Assembly (NCBI GenBank): GCA_964487895.1 | Contig: CAZASM010000027.1 | Coordinates: 1 to 12,754, forward strand | DNA: 12,754 nucleotides | Source: CAYYYA01 sp964487895 | Lineage (GTDB): Bacteria > Patescibacteriota > Patescibacteriia > UBA1558 > 2-01-FULL-52-15 | Direction of reading: 5' to 3' | Part shown: piece after piece, positions 1 through 7,009 of the stretch | Numbering within the stretch: position 1 is the stretch's first letter | How the letters are laid out: each line of letters begins with the position of its first letter | The notes under the pieces: generated by a model | What the model saw: the letters and a program-made list of their open reading frames with translations, nothing else | What the model was told of the DNA's origin: nothing | The model's database searches: none | Position numbers and translations under genes: made by a program

Positions 1-5
1 GCTTT

Positions 6-30
6 CTGTCTACGCATGGTGCGCGGACAG
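6..30 (+). promoter_or_regulatory. Leader hairpin upstream of NHL gene
   Basis: CTGTCT at 6-11 pairs with GGACAG at 25-30, and CGCA at 13-16 pairs with TGCG at 20-23 around a TGG loop, with one A/C mismatch between the two stems. It ends eight bases before the ribosome binding site (GGAGGG, 38-43) of the gene starting at 48. It may stabilise the leader or be the tail of an upstream structure cut by the window edge; no function can be assigned. Confidence 0.35.
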
Positions 31-47
31 GATTTCTGGAGGGAATC

Positions 48-1019
48 ATGAAAGCGTTCTTTACCAGTCTGTTTGTAGCCGTCATCATGGCGGCTTTCGT
101 TTCCACTTCATTCGCTGACATTCCACCGCAACAGCTTTTTCAGTGGGGCTCGCTTGGGAGTGCGCCTGGCCAATTCAATCAAGTGAAGAGATTAGCAATC
201 GACGCGAACGGCAACGTCTATTCCGTCGAGCACAACAACCACCGCGTTCAGAAGTTCACGTCTAACGGCCAGTTCATCTCGACCTGGGGTTCATTCGGCT
301 CCGGCCTTGGGCAGTTTAATCTGCCAACTGGCATCGCCTGTGACAACTTCGGACACGTTTTTGTTGCCGACTACGACAACAATCGGATTCAGAAGTTTAC
401 AAGCGATGGTACTTTCATTTCTGTCATCGGAGAACCTGGGGATGGTCCAGGACAACTGAGACGACCCAACGGTCTTGCTTGCGATGCGAGCGGTAACATC
501 TATGTCGCTGACTCAGGCTACGGCTATGGAGGGGCCCATCACCGCATTCAGAAATTCTCCAATGATGGAGATTTTATTCTGCTGTGGGGTGGCTTTGGCT
601 CCAACCCCGGTGAGTTCTCTTTTCCGGTTGATGTAGCGCTCTCGCCCGACGGTCAGCAAGTCTACGTGGTTGACTACGGAAACCAGCGAGTTCAGCGCTT
701 CAGTAACGACGGCGTTTTTCTGTCCTCGTGGAACGGAGGGAATCAGACCTTCGGTGGGCCTCAAGGCGTGGAAGTTGATTCTTTTGGAAACGTGTATGTG
801 GTTGATCTTAGTTACAGCACGATACAAAAGTTTTCAGCCACCGGGAGTTTCATTTGCTCCTGGGGTTCACCGGTTGAGTTAAATCAACCACTTGATGTCT
901 CGGCCTCCACTACTGGACTCTTCTACGTTCCAAACTACGAGAAGATCACAGTCTACGGCGAAGCGCCCACAGCTGTAACACAGACAACCTGGTCTGCTAT
1001 CAAGGCACAACACCAATGA
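48..1019 (+). CDS. Secreted NHL-repeat beta-propeller protein
   Basis: The 323-residue product begins with a Sec signal peptide (one Lys, then a hydrophobic run, probable cleavage after SFA at residue 23). The rest is about six NHL blades, each with a GxFxxPxgia/D..GnvYVaD..N.RiQkF..dG.F...wG pattern, at roughly residues 30-76, 77-123, 124-177, 178-225, 226-268 and 269-310. NHL propellers are protein- or ligand-binding platforms; the partner cannot be told. There is no anchor or sorting signal at the C-terminus, so it is probably released to the outside. The start is fixed by GGAGGG five bases before ATG. The gene is visibly richer in G and C than the genes from 1708 on and uses GAC/AAC/ATC/TTC codons freely, which suggests transfer from another lineage. 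A 12-bp hairpin follows the stop. Enzymatic function is not implied. Confidence 0.88.
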   Translation: MKAFFTSLFVAVIMAAFVSTSFADIPPQQLFQWGSLGSAPGQFNQVKRLAIDANGNVYSVEHNNHRVQKFTSNGQFISTWGSFGSGLGQFNLPTGIACDNFGHVFVADYDNNRIQKFTSDGTFISVIGEPGDGPGQLRRPNGLACDASGNIYVADSGYGYGGAHHRIQKFSNDGDFILLWGGFGSNPGEFSFPVDVALSPDGQQVYVVDYGNQRVQRFSNDGVFLSSWNGGNQTFGGPQGVEVDSFGNVYVVDLSYSTIQKFSATGSFICSWGSPVELNQPLDVSASTTGLFYVPNYEKITVYGEAPTAVTQTTWSAIKAQHQ

Positions 1020-1027
1020 CAACAAAT

Positions 1028-1055
1028 AACCCCTCGGGCTTCGGCTCGGGGGGTT
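1028..1055 (+). terminator. UUCG-capped terminator-like hairpin after NHL gene
   Basis: A 12-bp stem (1028-1039 with 1044-1055; two T-G wobbles) is closed by a TTCG tetraloop inside a C-G pair, a very stable fold. It starts nine bases after the NHL stop codon. No uninterrupted T-run follows, so termination may be inefficient or the hairpin may instead protect the mRNA 3' end. Confidence 0.65.
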
Positions 1056-1097
1056 GATTAATAGTCTACTTTTGATGTTTTCAGTAACCAGTCAGTC

Positions 1098-1388
1098 TTA
1101 CTTAAATTGTGCCAAGCACGTATCCTGCTCGTTCTTTAATTTATTTGCTAACTGAATCCCTAATGGAGAATAGAGCGGAACTCCCCCAATCATGTAATCA
1201 TAATCATCTCTGGCCAAGCCTAAGCATTTCTTCAACTGTTCATCTTTGAGTGTATTCGCCTGATCTTCTAGCTGCTGCTGACGTTCTATTGATTGCGATT
1301 TGTTGAGCTGACCAAAATAGAAAAAGCTTCCTAAGATGAAGCACCCTGCGACGATACTTGCTGGTAAGACTAAGGTATTTATTTTCAT
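1098..1388 (-). CDS. Small membrane-anchored hypothetical protein
   Basis: The 96-residue product is not recognised. Residues 5-27 form one hydrophobic segment, followed by a polar, Gln/Glu-rich stretch (28-55) likely to be helical or coiled coil, then a C-terminal part with two cysteines (C55 and C91) that could pair if the domain lies outside the membrane. V13-A14-G15-C16 resembles a lipobox, but the residues after C16 stay hydrophobic, so a membrane helix is the simpler reading. Codon use is AT-rich like the neighbouring native genes. It stands alone on the minus strand between the NHL hairpin and tRNA-Arg; no clear Shine-Dalgarno site precedes the ATG. Probably a real gene, with no function to assign. 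Confidence 0.6.
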   Translation of the reverse strand: MKINTLVLPASIVAGCFILGSFFYFGQLNKSQSIERQQQLEDQANTLKDEQLKKCLGLARDDYDYMIGGVPLYSPLGIQLANKLKNEQDTCLAQFK

Positions 1389-1507
1389 ATATACAGATTA
1401 ATTACTCCATACACCACCGTAATTCTAGATCAATGACCGTCAGTGTCAAGGCAGAACCTTTTCCACAGCACCACGTACAGATTCGGGTTATGCCCCACTA
1501 GACAAAC

Positions 1508-1532
1508 AAAAAAACACTCATTTCTGAGTGTT
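1508..1532 (-). terminator. Terminator of tRNA-Arg
   Basis: On the minus strand an 8-bp stem AACACTCA/TGAGTGTT with a GAAA loop (1513-1532) is followed by a T-run (1512-1508). The stem begins at the terminal A of the tRNA CCA end, so termination is directly coupled to the tRNA gene. Confidence 0.9.
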
Positions 1533-1608
1533 GGTGCGCCCTGAGGGATTCGAACCCCCGACCTCTTGGTCCGAAGCCAAGCGCTCTAATCCACTGAGCT
1601 AAGGACGC
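1532..1608 (-). tRNA. tRNA-Arg (anticodon UCG)
   Basis: The reverse strand folds as a full cloverleaf of 77 bases. The acceptor GCGTCCT pairs with AGGGCGC, the anticodon stem CTTGG/CCAAG holds the loop CTTCGGA, giving anticodon TCG (1574-1572) for CGA codons, and the T arm carries the standard GGTTCGAATCC motif. The 3' CCA is encoded (1534-1532). A sigma70-type promoter lies upstream and a hairpin terminator follows at once, so it is a single-gene transcript. It is divergent from the Memo/CapA-like gene. Confidence 0.97.
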
Positions 1609-1630
1609 TAAATACTATAAACGCGTTGAG

Positions 1631-1659
1631 ACTATAACACGATAGCAACAGGAAATCAA
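1631..1659 (-). promoter_or_regulatory. Promoter of tRNA-Arg
   Basis: Reading the minus strand: -35 TTGATT (1659-1654), a 17-base spacer, and -10 TATAGT (1636-1631). The expected start is near 1624, giving a 5' leader of about 15 bases before the tRNA at 1608. Confidence 0.75.
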
Positions 1660-1692
1660 GGCTAATTGAGGTCAATAAATTAAGGACTGCTA

Positions 1693-1701
1693 TGCTATAA
1701 T
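1693..1701 (+). promoter_or_regulatory. Extended -10 promoter, leaderless start of Memo/CapA gene
   Basis: TG-C-TATAAT is a perfect extended -10 box with TATAAT at 1696-1701. The ATG follows after six bases (1708), exactly where transcription should begin, so the mRNA is predicted to be leaderless. No good -35 box is seen, as is usual for extended -10 promoters. Confidence 0.75.
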
Positions 1702-1707
1702 CCACCT

Positions 1708-3225
1708 ATGATTTATAAAAGTTTTTTAATCGCCTTGCTTGGTTTTGTAATCTCCTCTATTTGTGGCTTTCTGTTGGTTTACTCCTATCTGCAACAATCG
1801 ACTATATCACAAAATTCACAACCAACCATCGTCTATCCGAGTTTCGTTGATCAAAGAATTATTGATCAGGCTTTTTTTCATACCTCTACGACTACTGCTA
1901 TTAATGATAAAGTGTCTTCTTTAATTCTGCCCCATCATCTCCTAGCCAGCGACTTAATTGCCGAGGGATTGCTAACAGCCAAAAAGCAAAAACCTTCTGT
2001 CATTGTCCTCATTAGTCCCAACCATTTTTCCGCCGGCCATGGAAAAGTAATCAGCACCCTTAATAGTTGGGCCACGCCATATGGTCAGCTTAATACTAGC
2101 CAGAAAATTGTTAGCCAGTTACAAAAGTCTAGTCTCGTCTCGATTGAATCAGAGCCGTTTATAAATGAGCACGGTATCGGCAACCTAGCTGGCTTTATCA
2201 AAAAGACCTTTCCCAAAGCTTTAGTCGTTCCAATTATTATCAAAGATTCACAAAGTCCAAAAGATAGCTCTCAGATCGCCTCTGCACTAGCTGAAATATT
2301 ACCTAAAGATGCTTTGGTTATAGATTCATTAGACATGTCACACTATCTGACTGCCGATATAGCCAATAATCATGATCAGGCAACATTAGCTACATTGGCC
2401 AGCGGCGACATTGATGCAGTCAGTCGTCTTGATACCGACTCACGACCAGCTTTACGTCTGCTCTTAAAATATAATGAGCTAAAAAAATCACAAAAATTCC
2501 AGCTATTAAAAAACTCTAATTCCGCGATCATCACCGAGCAAGCAGAAGCTGTAAATGTAACAAGTTATATCTCTGGTTATTTCTCCGCCGGCGAAACACA
2601 GTCGAAGCCATTGGCTACCATACTAATCACCGGCTTAATCAATGATAGCGATAAACTAATTAAACTTATTAATCGACCAACTTCATTGGAAGATCCTCTC
2701 TGGAGATTATTGCATACTTATGATTTCACCTGGACCAATCTCACTAATGAGCTGGAATTAGCGAATAGATCAAAATTGGCTGAGCGTGGCTTCAACCTGA
2801 TACAAGATAAACAAGGTTTCAGCTTAGACTCCGCTACTAGCACCCCGTATCTGACCAAAGAAATTCGCGGTCTATCTGTGACATTCATCAGCCTCAATCA
2901 AACAACAAATGATATCAATACTGCTATTGCGACTATCAAACGAGCGCGACCTGATTCAGACCAGGTAATCATCTCCTACCGCGGAACCCTAAAGTCAGCA
3001 ATAGCCCACCAGCTGATCGACGCCGGCGCGGACCTGATCATTGGTAATTCTGGCGCACGTGATTTCCAGTCCGAAACCTATCAGTCCAAAACAATAATCT
3101 ATAATCTAGGTAATCTCAATCTGCCTAGTGGGACTACCACTGCTCTCGGCCTAACTATTGGCCTATCAGACATTGAGCTGCTACAGATACCTCTAAAATA
3201 CGCTAGTCAACTTCAATTGCAGTAA
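1708..3225 (+). CDS. Memo-like / degenerate CapA-like fusion, membrane-anchored
   Basis: The 505-residue product has an N-terminal membrane segment (about 5-27), a Memo-type domain (AmmeMemoRadiSam protein B family, about 70-295), and a C-terminal half (about 300-490) like the CapA / poly-gamma-glutamate metallophosphoesterase fold. In the Memo part, histidines are kept in LPHH (76-77), SPNH (H106), NEH (H155) and MSHY (H212), but the family Cys-Gly metal site appears replaced around TDSRPA (243-248). In the CapA part, LIDAGADLIIG (436-446) and IIYNLGNL (463-470) are clear, but the usual GDxM, HWGxE and GxHPH metal motifs read TGLI, YRGT and GNSGAR. It therefore probably lost hydrolase activity and acts as a binding or scaffold protein at the cell surface. 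The promoter implies a leaderless mRNA; the next gene starts 64 bases on. Confidence 0.8.
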   Translation: MIYKSFLIALLGFVISSICGFLLVYSYLQQSTISQNSQPTIVYPSFVDQRIIDQAFFHTSTTTAINDKVSSLILPHHLLASDLIAEGLLTAKKQKPSVIVLISPNHFSAGHGKVISTLNSWATPYGQLNTSQKIVSQLQKSSLVSIESEPFINEHGIGNLAGFIKKTFPKALVVPIIIKDSQSPKDSSQIASALAEILPKDALVIDSLDMSHYLTADIANNHDQATLATLASGDIDAVSRLDTDSRPALRLLLKYNELKKSQKFQLLKNSNSAIITEQAEAVNVTSYISGYFSAGETQSKPLATILITGLINDSDKLIKLINRPTSLEDPLWRLLHTYDFTWTNLTNELELANRSKLAERGFNLIQDKQGFSLDSATSTPYLTKEIRGLSVTFISLNQTTNDINTAIATIKRARPDSDQVIISYRGTLKSAIAHQLIDAGADLIIGNSGARDFQSETYQSKTIIYNLGNLNLPSGTTTALGLTIGLSDIELLQIPLKYASQLQLQ

Positions 3226-3245
3226 GCTGAGGAAAGCGTTATGAT
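3217..3245 (+). promoter_or_regulatory. Possible promoter of the 561-residue envelope protein gene
   Basis: TTGCAG (3217-3222) and TATGAT (3240-3245) are separated by 17 bases; the first overlaps the stop region of the upstream gene. A start near 3252 would give a leader of about 38 bases without a Shine-Dalgarno site. TAATAT at 3272-3277 is an alternative -10, so the assignment is weak. Confidence 0.35.
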
Positions 3246-3289
3246 ATCAGCGTTAGATTTGCTTAATTATTTAATATTGATTAACCCTC

Positions 3290-4975
3290 ATGACTCCAAA
3301 AACTCGGCTCTATTCTCTCATTGTGGTCTTCATCCTCTCAGGATTAGCACTTGGAGGATTAGTAGCTTATACCATCTTGGACCAGCCAGCTCCAATTGTT
3401 CAGCCGACAGATCAACCCTACGTTCCTGTTCCCACGACCAATACCAATACTAATACCTCTACAGTCCAACTACTTAGTTCTGATGTTACCTGGAACACGC
3501 CGGTAAAAATCAGCAGCCTACACGTTTTCCCACCTGTAACACAAAGCTCCGACTATACATACGACCCCGAGAAGACAGCAGAATATTATCGTGTTGGCCT
3601 CATTAACAATGGGCTATACAAAGGCGCTAATATAATTATTGTCGTTGTGCCTCCTGAAGGTCTTGGCGGTAATATTTACAATCACTTTTTGGAACAAGAT
3701 GGTAAAATCACTATCCTTGATGATCATTCTGACTACTTTAATAGCATGTTCGAAAATACCTTCGACATGAAGAAAGTTGCGGTTGATCATCAGATAATTT
3801 TACCTGACCTAAAACCACAAGAAATAATCAAAGGTCCAAAACCCCGCCAAATTCTTGAATTAAATCCTTACTCGATGAAGATGTTTCAGCCAACTGATCT
3901 ACAGATAGTTTTTTCCGATCCAATAGCTGGGCCAATCTATACCAACATAATCGGCACTAATCCCTTCCCACCACAAATGGGTCCATCATCTAACGGCTTT
4001 TACATCAAAATGCCTGATGGTACCAGCTATGCGTATAAATTGAAAATTGATTTTATCAATGAGCAAAATATTCCTGCTATTACCTGGACTGATGGTTCAA
4101 TTAATACAACTGCTTATGAATCGACGGACAGAGGAGGTTGTGGTAGTAGTAATTACGCGGCAGTTATTTCACCGTCTGATATTAGTATTACCAAAGATTT
4201 GACTAAGGTTGGTATAAACTCTTTCGGGGATACTATATATGCACTCAAAGATACCAACCACAAGTTACTAAAAGATTTCTATAACACTACCTATCAAATC
4301 TATGGAGAAGATCAGCAAAAAATTTCCTACGAGGAATTTATAAAAGCTCATCCACTGATTTTTTGGATCGACCCATTCCAGCGTTTAATTAAGTTAAGTA
4401 GCTACGCCTTCCAGCCAATGGCTGAATGCGGCAAGCCGGTCATCTATCTCTACCCACCAAAAACGACTAATGTTTCTGTCCAAGTTAAACCTGAAGGTGG
4501 ACTTAGCTATTCTGACCCAGCTTATAATACCGGCTGGCAGGTCACTGCTGAACCAAATGGCCAACTGACGAATTTGGCTGACGGCCAGACCTATCCTTAT
4601 CTTTTCTGGGAAGGACGTGGCGGACTCTACGAAAAGCCGACTAAAGGCTGGGTGATAGATCGAGCTGAGGTTAATCAATTCTTACGAGAACAACTCCAAG
4701 TTCAAGGACTAGTCGGTCAGGAGATCGAAGACTTCATGGAGTTCTGGCTACCACGCATGCAGGCTAAACCATACTACTTTATCAGCTTCTATGGCACGCG
4801 AGTCATGGACCAACTAGCTCCTCTGACCATTGAACCAAAACCTGACACTGTCATCCGTCTTTTGATGGACTTCACTCCACTGGATCAGCCAATCTCCGTC
4901 AAACCCTACGCCATGCCGAAAGCGCCGACCCGTGAGGGCTTCACGGTCATAGAATGGGGCGGAGTAATCCAATAA
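3290..4975 (+). CDS. Anchored extracellular protein with conserved uncharacterised C-terminal domain
   Basis: The 561-residue product has one membrane segment (about 8-30), a Pro/Asn/Thr-rich linker (about 33-58), a central region of unknown fold, and a well conserved C-terminal domain (about 365-561). That domain opens with an aromatic stretch, DPFQR, then AECGKPVIYLYP, and continues with GWQVTAEPNG, YLFWEGRGG, FMEFWLPRM, FISFYGT and ends in GFTVIEWGG. I recognise this as a recurrent bacterial family annotated only as hypothetical; I know of no assigned function. There are just two cysteines, C284 in GGCGSS and C380 in AECGK, which could form a disulfide outside the membrane. It follows the Memo/CapA-like gene on the same strand and both are N-terminally anchored, suggesting a shared envelope role. 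A terminator follows 13 bases after the stop. Confidence 0.8.
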   Translation: MTPKTRLYSLIVVFILSGLALGGLVAYTILDQPAPIVQPTDQPYVPVPTTNTNTNTSTVQLLSSDVTWNTPVKISSLHVFPPVTQSSDYTYDPEKTAEYYRVGLINNGLYKGANIIIVVVPPEGLGGNIYNHFLEQDGKITILDDHSDYFNSMFENTFDMKKVAVDHQIILPDLKPQEIIKGPKPRQILELNPYSMKMFQPTDLQIVFSDPIAGPIYTNIIGTNPFPPQMGPSSNGFYIKMPDGTSYAYKLKIDFINEQNIPAITWTDGSINTTAYESTDRGGCGSSNYAAVISPSDISITKDLTKVGINSFGDTIYALKDTNHKLLKDFYNTTYQIYGEDQQKISYEEFIKAHPLIFWIDPFQRLIKLSSYAFQPMAECGKPVIYLYPPKTTNVSVQVKPEGGLSYSDPAYNTGWQVTAEPNGQLTNLADGQTYPYLFWEGRGGLYEKPTKGWVIDRAEVNQFLREQLQVQGLVGQEIEDFMEFWLPRMQAKPYYFISFYGTRVMDQLAPLTIEPKPDTVIRLLMDFTPLDQPISVKPYAMPKAPTREGFTVIEWGGVIQ

Positions 4976-4988
4976 TTCTGACTCTAAC

Positions 4989-5021
4989 AACCCTGTACCG
5001 TTATGGTGCAGGGTTTTGTTG
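4989..5021 (+). terminator. Terminator after the 561-residue protein gene
   Basis: An 11-bp stem (4989-4999 with 5005-5015, one T-G pair) with a five-base loop is followed by TTGTTGCT. It separates the envelope genes from the housekeeping genes. The ATG at 5003 lies in its loop, which rules it out as the start of the next gene. Confidence 0.8.
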
Positions 5022-5046
5022 CTATCAGACAAAGTTGTGCTATACT
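5019..5046 (+). promoter_or_regulatory. Extended -10 promoter, leaderless start of pseudouridine synthase
   Basis: TTGCTA (5019-5024), a 16-base spacer, and TG-C-TATACT (-10 at 5041-5046). The ATG at 5054 follows after seven bases, so transcription and translation should start together. The -35 overlaps the T-rich tail of the preceding terminator. Confidence 0.7.
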
Positions 5047-5053
5047 CAGCCCT

Positions 5054-5983
5054 ATGAAATGGACCTACAAACAACCAACCCGTCAGCGTCTGGATATCTT
5101 CCTGACAACCGAACTGTCCAAAATCTCCCGTAGCCAAATACAGAAGCTGGTTAAACTTGGTCAGGTGAGGGTTAACGCCAAGACAGTCGAAGTTCACCAC
5201 TGGTTAAAAACAGGTGATATTATCGAATACACCACAGCTAAGAAAACTAAAGCTGACCCTCAAACTAAGCGTTCTTTAGTTGTGAAGTTCGAAGATGATG
5301 ATGTGGTAGTGATAGATAAACCTTCTGGTTTGCTCGTGCACCCAACTCAGAGAAATGAGGCTGATACTTTAATCGCAGTTTTACTGAAAGAATACCCTCA
5401 ACTAAAAAAATTCCATGATCCAATCCGTCCCGGCTTGGTACACCGTTTAGATAAAGATGTTTCTGGTTTAATGATTATCGCTTTGAATCCAAAAAGTTTC
5501 GTTTCACTCAAATCCCAATTTCAAGATCGTACCATTGATAAAAAATATACCGCATTGGTGCACGGTAAAGTTTTAAAGAGTGTCGGCGAAATTACCACTA
5601 GTCTTAAACGTGATAAAAAAACCGGCCTAACTAAAGCCCTCAGTGCCAAGCTAGCTCATGATGAAATCAGTGAAGCGCGCGAAGCTATTACTCACTATGA
5701 AGTGAAAGAACAGTTTGTAAACTATACTTTATTAGAGATCAAATTAATCACTGGTCGTACGCATCAGATTCGCGCTCACATGCAATCTATCGGCCACAGC
5801 ATCGTAGGCGATACCTTGTATATTACTGGTGATATCCGCAAAAAAAAGAAAGTATTTTTACCTCGTCCTTTCCTACACGCCTCATCACTACAATGGCAAC
5901 AACTTGATGGTACAACAAAAAAATGCACCAGTCCCTTACCACCTGACCTAAAAAAATTCCTCACAACCTTGCATGATGCCTAA
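5054..5983 (+). CDS. RluA-family 23S rRNA pseudouridine synthase
   Basis: The 309-residue product isomerises uridine to pseudouridine in RNA, most likely in 23S rRNA (RluD/RluC type). An S4 RNA-binding domain occupies about residues 7-60 (TRQRLDIFL..., SRSQIQKLVKLGQVRVNAK). The catalytic domain holds VVIDKPSGLLVHP (about 89-101), the motif RPGLVHRLDKDVSG with catalytic Asp133, KKYTALVHG, and LITGRTHQIRAHM. An in-frame ATG at 5003 would add 17 residues, but it lies inside a terminator loop and upstream of the promoter; 5054 also matches where the S4 domain begins. The 3' end overlaps guanylate kinase by 11 bases, so the two are co-transcribed and probably translationally coupled. The exact target uridine cannot be told from sequence alone. 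Confidence 0.93.
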   Translation: MKWTYKQPTRQRLDIFLTTELSKISRSQIQKLVKLGQVRVNAKTVEVHHWLKTGDIIEYTTAKKTKADPQTKRSLVVKFEDDDVVVIDKPSGLLVHPTQRNEADTLIAVLLKEYPQLKKFHDPIRPGLVHRLDKDVSGLMIIALNPKSFVSLKSQFQDRTIDKKYTALVHGKVLKSVGEITTSLKRDKKTGLTKALSAKLAHDEISEAREAITHYEVKEQFVNYTLLEIKLITGRTHQIRAHMQSIGHSIVGDTLYITGDIRKKKKVFLPRPFLHASSLQWQQLDGTTKKCTSPLPPDLKKFLTTLHDA

Positions 5984-6557
5984 AGCAAAAATTATAGTTA
6001 TCTGCGGACCAACTGCAGTAGGGAAAACTGTAGTGATCCAGCAAGTGCTACAAAAAATAGCTCAGCTGCGTACCGGCATTACCTATACCACTCGTCCACC
6101 GAGAGAAAAAATGACTGAAGATAAAGTTATGCGCCATATCACTCGCGCAGAATTTGAAACTAAAATTGCCAGCAATGATTTCTTAGAATGGGCAGAATAT
6201 AATGGTAACTATTACGGTACAAGCACAGAATCAATTAGCGCACAAAGTGAAACTGCTCTGCTACTGAATTTAGAGATACGAGGTTCGTTGCAGATTAAAG
6301 AAAAATATCCGGAGAGTTTATTACTCTTCATTGCTCCAGAGAATCTCGAGCAAATCAAAGAACGACTAGAAAGGAGAAACCTCGTGCCGGAAGAGCTGGC
6401 CAGTCGCCTACAGGCAGCGGCTGAGTGCCTAGCCGGAAAGAGCTCGTTCGATCAGATCATTATCAATAGACAAGGTAAGGTTGAGGAAACGGTCGAACAA
6501 ATTGTACGATTGATTCAGACCTACTTGATTCTTGACAAAAAACACGAAAACGGCTAG
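5973..6557 (+). CDS. gmk: Guanylate kinase
   Basis: It phosphorylates GMP to GDP with ATP in the cytoplasm, feeding GTP and dGTP synthesis. The 194-residue product has the P-loop GPTAVGKT (12-19), the GMP-binding motif TYTTRPPR (37-44), FLEWAEYNGNYYGT (70-83), LEIRGSLQIKEKYP (100-113), where the usual Asp is Glu101, a lid segment with RLERRN, and FDQIIIN near residue 160. Length fits the family (about 190-210). The P-loop reads GPTAVGK rather than the common GPSGVGK, a form also seen in MiaA, but the rest is clearly guanylate kinase. Two ATGs in a row (5973 and 5976) are both possible starts. It overlaps the pseudouridine synthase gene. The promoter of rplS is inside its last codons. Confidence 0.9.
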   Translation: MMPKAKIIVICGPTAVGKTVVIQQVLQKIAQLRTGITYTTRPPREKMTEDKVMRHITRAEFETKIASNDFLEWAEYNGNYYGTSTESISAQSETALLLNLEIRGSLQIKEKYPESLLLFIAPENLEQIKERLERRNLVPEELASRLQAAAECLAGKSSFDQIIINRQGKVEETVEQIVRLIQTYLILDKKHENG

Positions 6558-6560
6558 AAT
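6532..6560 (+). promoter_or_regulatory. Promoter of rplS
   Basis: TTGACA (perfect -35, 6532-6537), a 17-base spacer, and TAGAAT (-10, 6555-6560). The first three bases of the -10 box are the stop codon of gmk. The expected start near 6567 gives a leader of about 39 bases before the L19 ATG. It is among the best sigma70 promoters in the window, fitting a ribosomal protein gene. Confidence 0.85.
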
Positions 6561-6605
6561 TCGCTAGTTAATCATCCTTCTCCAAACATTATTTTAGACA
6601 ATATT

Positions 6606-6941
6606 ATGACTGATTCTACAACTGTAAAAACTGCTATGCCTGAGTTACGCCCTGGTATGACCGTAAAGGTTCACCAGAAAATTAAGGAAAAAAACGCCAA
6701 AGGTGAAGAAAAAGAGCGTATCCAGATTTTTGAAGGCATTATCCTCAAACACCGTCATGGAGCAGAATCCGGCAATACCATTACTGTCCGTAAGGTTTCT
6801 GATGGCGTTGGCGTAGAAAAAATCTATCCAGTGAACTCTCCTGTGATCGAGAAGATTGAAGTAATCCGTCAGGCACGTGTCCGACGCGCTAATTTGGATT
6901 ACCTCCGAACCTACAAAAAGCGCCTTAAAGACGTTAAATAA
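6606..6941 (+). CDS. rplS: 50S ribosomal protein L19
   Basis: The 111-residue product is L19 of the large ribosomal subunit, at the interface with the small subunit. Family hallmarks are LRPGMTVKVHQKIKE (14-28), RIQIFEGIILKHRHG (39-53), TITVRKVSDGVGVEKIYPVNSP (58-79) and a basic C-terminus, RRANLDYLR. A short acidic and polar N-terminal extension precedes the core, and the length is normal. It is transcribed from its own strong promoter at the end of gmk. The leader is pyrimidine-rich and has no Shine-Dalgarno site. No T-tailed terminator follows directly, so transcription may continue into the tRNA-Leu region. Confidence 0.96.
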   Translation: MTDSTTVKTAMPELRPGMTVKVHQKIKEKNAKGEEKERIQIFEGIILKHRHGAESGNTITVRKVSDGVGVEKIYPVNSPVIEKIEVIRQARVRRANLDYLRTYKKRLKDVK

Positions 6942-6946
6942 AATAC

Positions 6947-6961
6947 GCCGGGGTGGTGAAA
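6947..6961 (+). repeat. Duplicated 5' fragment of tRNA-Leu
   Basis: GCCGGGGTGGTGAAA is identical to the first 15 bases of the tRNA-Leu gene at 7055-7069, that is the acceptor strand and start of the D arm. It begins five bases after the rplS stop codon. The tRNA-like sequence resumes with TTGGTA at 7010 after two hairpins, matching the TTGGTA that directly follows in the intact tRNA. Confidence 0.75.
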
Positions 6962-7009
6962 CCCTGAACTACGTAGAGTTCAGGGCCATGTACCCTCCGT
7001 GGTACATGG
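6962..7009 (+). repeat. Tandem perfect hairpins interrupting the tRNA-Leu fragment
   Basis: Two abutting hairpins each have a perfect 9-bp stem and a 6-base loop: CCCTGAACT/AGTTCAGGG (6962-6970, 6977-6985) and CCATGTACC/GGTACATGG (6986-6994, 7001-7009). No bases separate them, and they fill exactly the gap between two parts matching tRNA-Leu. No T-run follows, so they are not typical terminators. They may be a palindromic insertion element. Confidence 0.8.

Noticed and set aside
513..827. 104-codon antisense frame in the NHL gene
   Set aside because: A shadow of the NHL coding sequence, with no start signals and no protein features.
3241..3453. 70-codon open frame with a GAGGAAA-like site before its ATG
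   Set aside because: It overlaps the start of the strongly supported 561-residue gene in another frame, has no protein-like features, and its ATG region is better read as a possible -10 box (TATGAT).
5003..5053. Upstream ATG that would lengthen the pseudouridine synthase by 17 residues
   Set aside because: The ATG is in a terminator loop and upstream of a good promoter; the family N-terminus fits the ATG at 5054.
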